Shown here piece after piece: positions 33,760 to 34,215 of a stretch of 34,215 nucleotides of DNA (positions are counted from its first letter, which is position 1; every line of letters begins with the position of its first letter). This stretch comes from Terriglobia bacterium. Its GTDB lineage: Bacteria > Acidobacteriota > Terriglobia > UBA7540. Both the position numbers and the translations under genes were made by a program. Location of the stretch: positions 1-34,215 of the forward strand of contig JAIQEZ010000047.1 in NCBI GenBank assembly GCA_020073545.1. Reading direction: 5' to 3'. Below the pieces are notes generated by a model, which was not told the DNA's origin, did not search any database, and saw nothing but the letters and a program-made list of their open reading frames with translations.

Positions 33760-34215
33760 ATGAGCGACAAAAGTAGCCTTGACAAGGTCAGTCTTCACGA
33801 TGTACCTATCACGGTTCTAGGTTTGGGTCACATCGGGCTTCCCACCGCTTTGGGCTTTGCAGAGTTCGGGCGGATGGTGATTGGGGCCGACAGTGATCCT
33901 GCCAAGGTGGCGCTCATCCGGGCGGGCCAGCCGCCTTTCTACGAACCGGGCCTCAGCAACCTGCTGGCAAAACACCTCCAGAGTGGGAAATTCCAGCCCA
34001 TCGACGACGTGGAAGCCGCGGTTCAGCGGGGTTCCATCATCTTCATCTGTGTCGGCACACCGCAGCGAGAAAACGGCCAAGCCGATCTGGCGCAGGTGGA
34101 AGCCGTGGCCCAGGTTGTGGCACGCAACTTGAATGGCTACAAGCTCATCGTCGAAAAGAGTACGGTGCCGGCCATAACCGGGCAGTGGCTCAAGAGGACC
34201 ATTTCGCGCTATAGC
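33760..34215 (+). CDS. UDP-glucose/nucleotide-sugar dehydrogenase, N-terminal part (cut by window end)
   Basis: The first 152 codons run in frame to the window edge. The NAD-binding Rossmann motif is VLGLGHIGLPTALGFAEFG (about 19-37), followed by IGADSDPAKVALIRAGQPPFYEPGLSNLL, IIFICVGTPQ and LIVEKSTVPAITG. The EPGL and EKSTVP segments fit UDP-glucose 6-dehydrogenase type enzymes, though UDP-ManNAc dehydrogenase cannot be excluded without the C-terminal catalytic Cys domain. It would supply a uronic acid for the polymer. The ATG at 33760 is preceded by a weak ribosome binding site (CAGGGGCC). Confidence 0.88.
   Translation, partial: MSDKSSLDKVSLHDVPITVLGLGHIGLPTALGFAEFGRMVIGADSDPAKVALIRAGQPPFYEPGLSNLLAKHLQSGKFQPIDDVEAAVQRGSIIFICVGTPQRENGQADLAQVEAVAQVVARNLNGYKLIVEKSTVPAITGQWLKRTISRYS

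Overview
This is a GC-rich bacterial chromosome segment. It most likely comes from an Acidobacteriota member or a close relative. That is an inference from the style of several genes: a hybrid histidine kinase whose N-terminus begins like the two-component beta-propeller (Reg_prop) sensors abundant in that phylum, a Tat-exported sugar-isomerase-like TIM barrel, PilZ proteins, and many short palindromic or word-like intergenic repeats. No rRNA or other taxonomic marker is present, so the phylum is not proven.

Layout. Positions 1-980 hold a repeat-rich stretch without a convincing gene and a tRNA-Lys (minus strand). A Tat-exported TIM-barrel protein (minus) then diverges from a tightly coupled plus-strand run: Sir2 deacylase, LarC, MetG, a four-helix-bundle (23S rRNA intervening-sequence type) protein and TatD nuclease (about 2.0-7.4 kb). 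A minus-strand hybrid histidine kinase follows (7.5-9.85 kb). Next come a long-chain polyprenyl diphosphate synthase, a CYTH-domain protein, TatA and a tRNA-Asn (10.4-12.7 kb).

From 12.7 to 18.8 kb the window becomes accessory DNA. It holds a directly repeated block carrying two PilZ genes, a gene remnant and a cluster of REP-like palindromes, then a less GC-rich chain of overlapping ORFs. That chain includes a secreted protein of about 548 residues resembling a phage tail spike or beta-helix and a membrane coiled-coil protein. An intact IS110-family (IS1111-type) element closes the region, with 14-bp subterminal inverted repeats and a strongly structured 3' non-coding segment that probably encodes its guide (bridge/seek) RNA.

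From 18.8 kb to the end is an exopolysaccharide gene cluster: Wza-like export protein, Wzc-like tyrosine autokinase, a TPR/carbohydrate-binding-like membrane protein, a Wzy/O-antigen-ligase-like polymerase, RmlA-RmlB-RmlD-RmlC for dTDP-rhamnose, a geranylgeranyl-reductase-type flavoprotein, a phosphoglycosyl transferase, a WecG/TagA/CpsF glycosyltransferase, a zone of gene fragments around a methyltransferase, and the start of a UDP-glucose-dehydrogenase-type gene cut by the window edge. Together these would make activated sugars, start the lipid-linked repeat unit, polymerise it and export it. The upstream polyprenyl synthase could supply the lipid carrier precursor, and the PilZ proteins could link the region to c-di-GMP, but both links are inference.

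The most distinctive observations are: the IS1111-type element with a candidate guide RNA containing a 9-nt match to its own insertion flank; a hybrid kinase that appears to have lost its whole beta-propeller sensor by an in-frame internal deletion; a perfect 28-nt palindrome translated inside MetG between two in-frame direct repeats; a repeat that supplies both the end of the four-helix-bundle gene and the start of TatD; and the coupled secreted-protein cassette at 14.7-17.3 kb, which I cannot assign to a known system.
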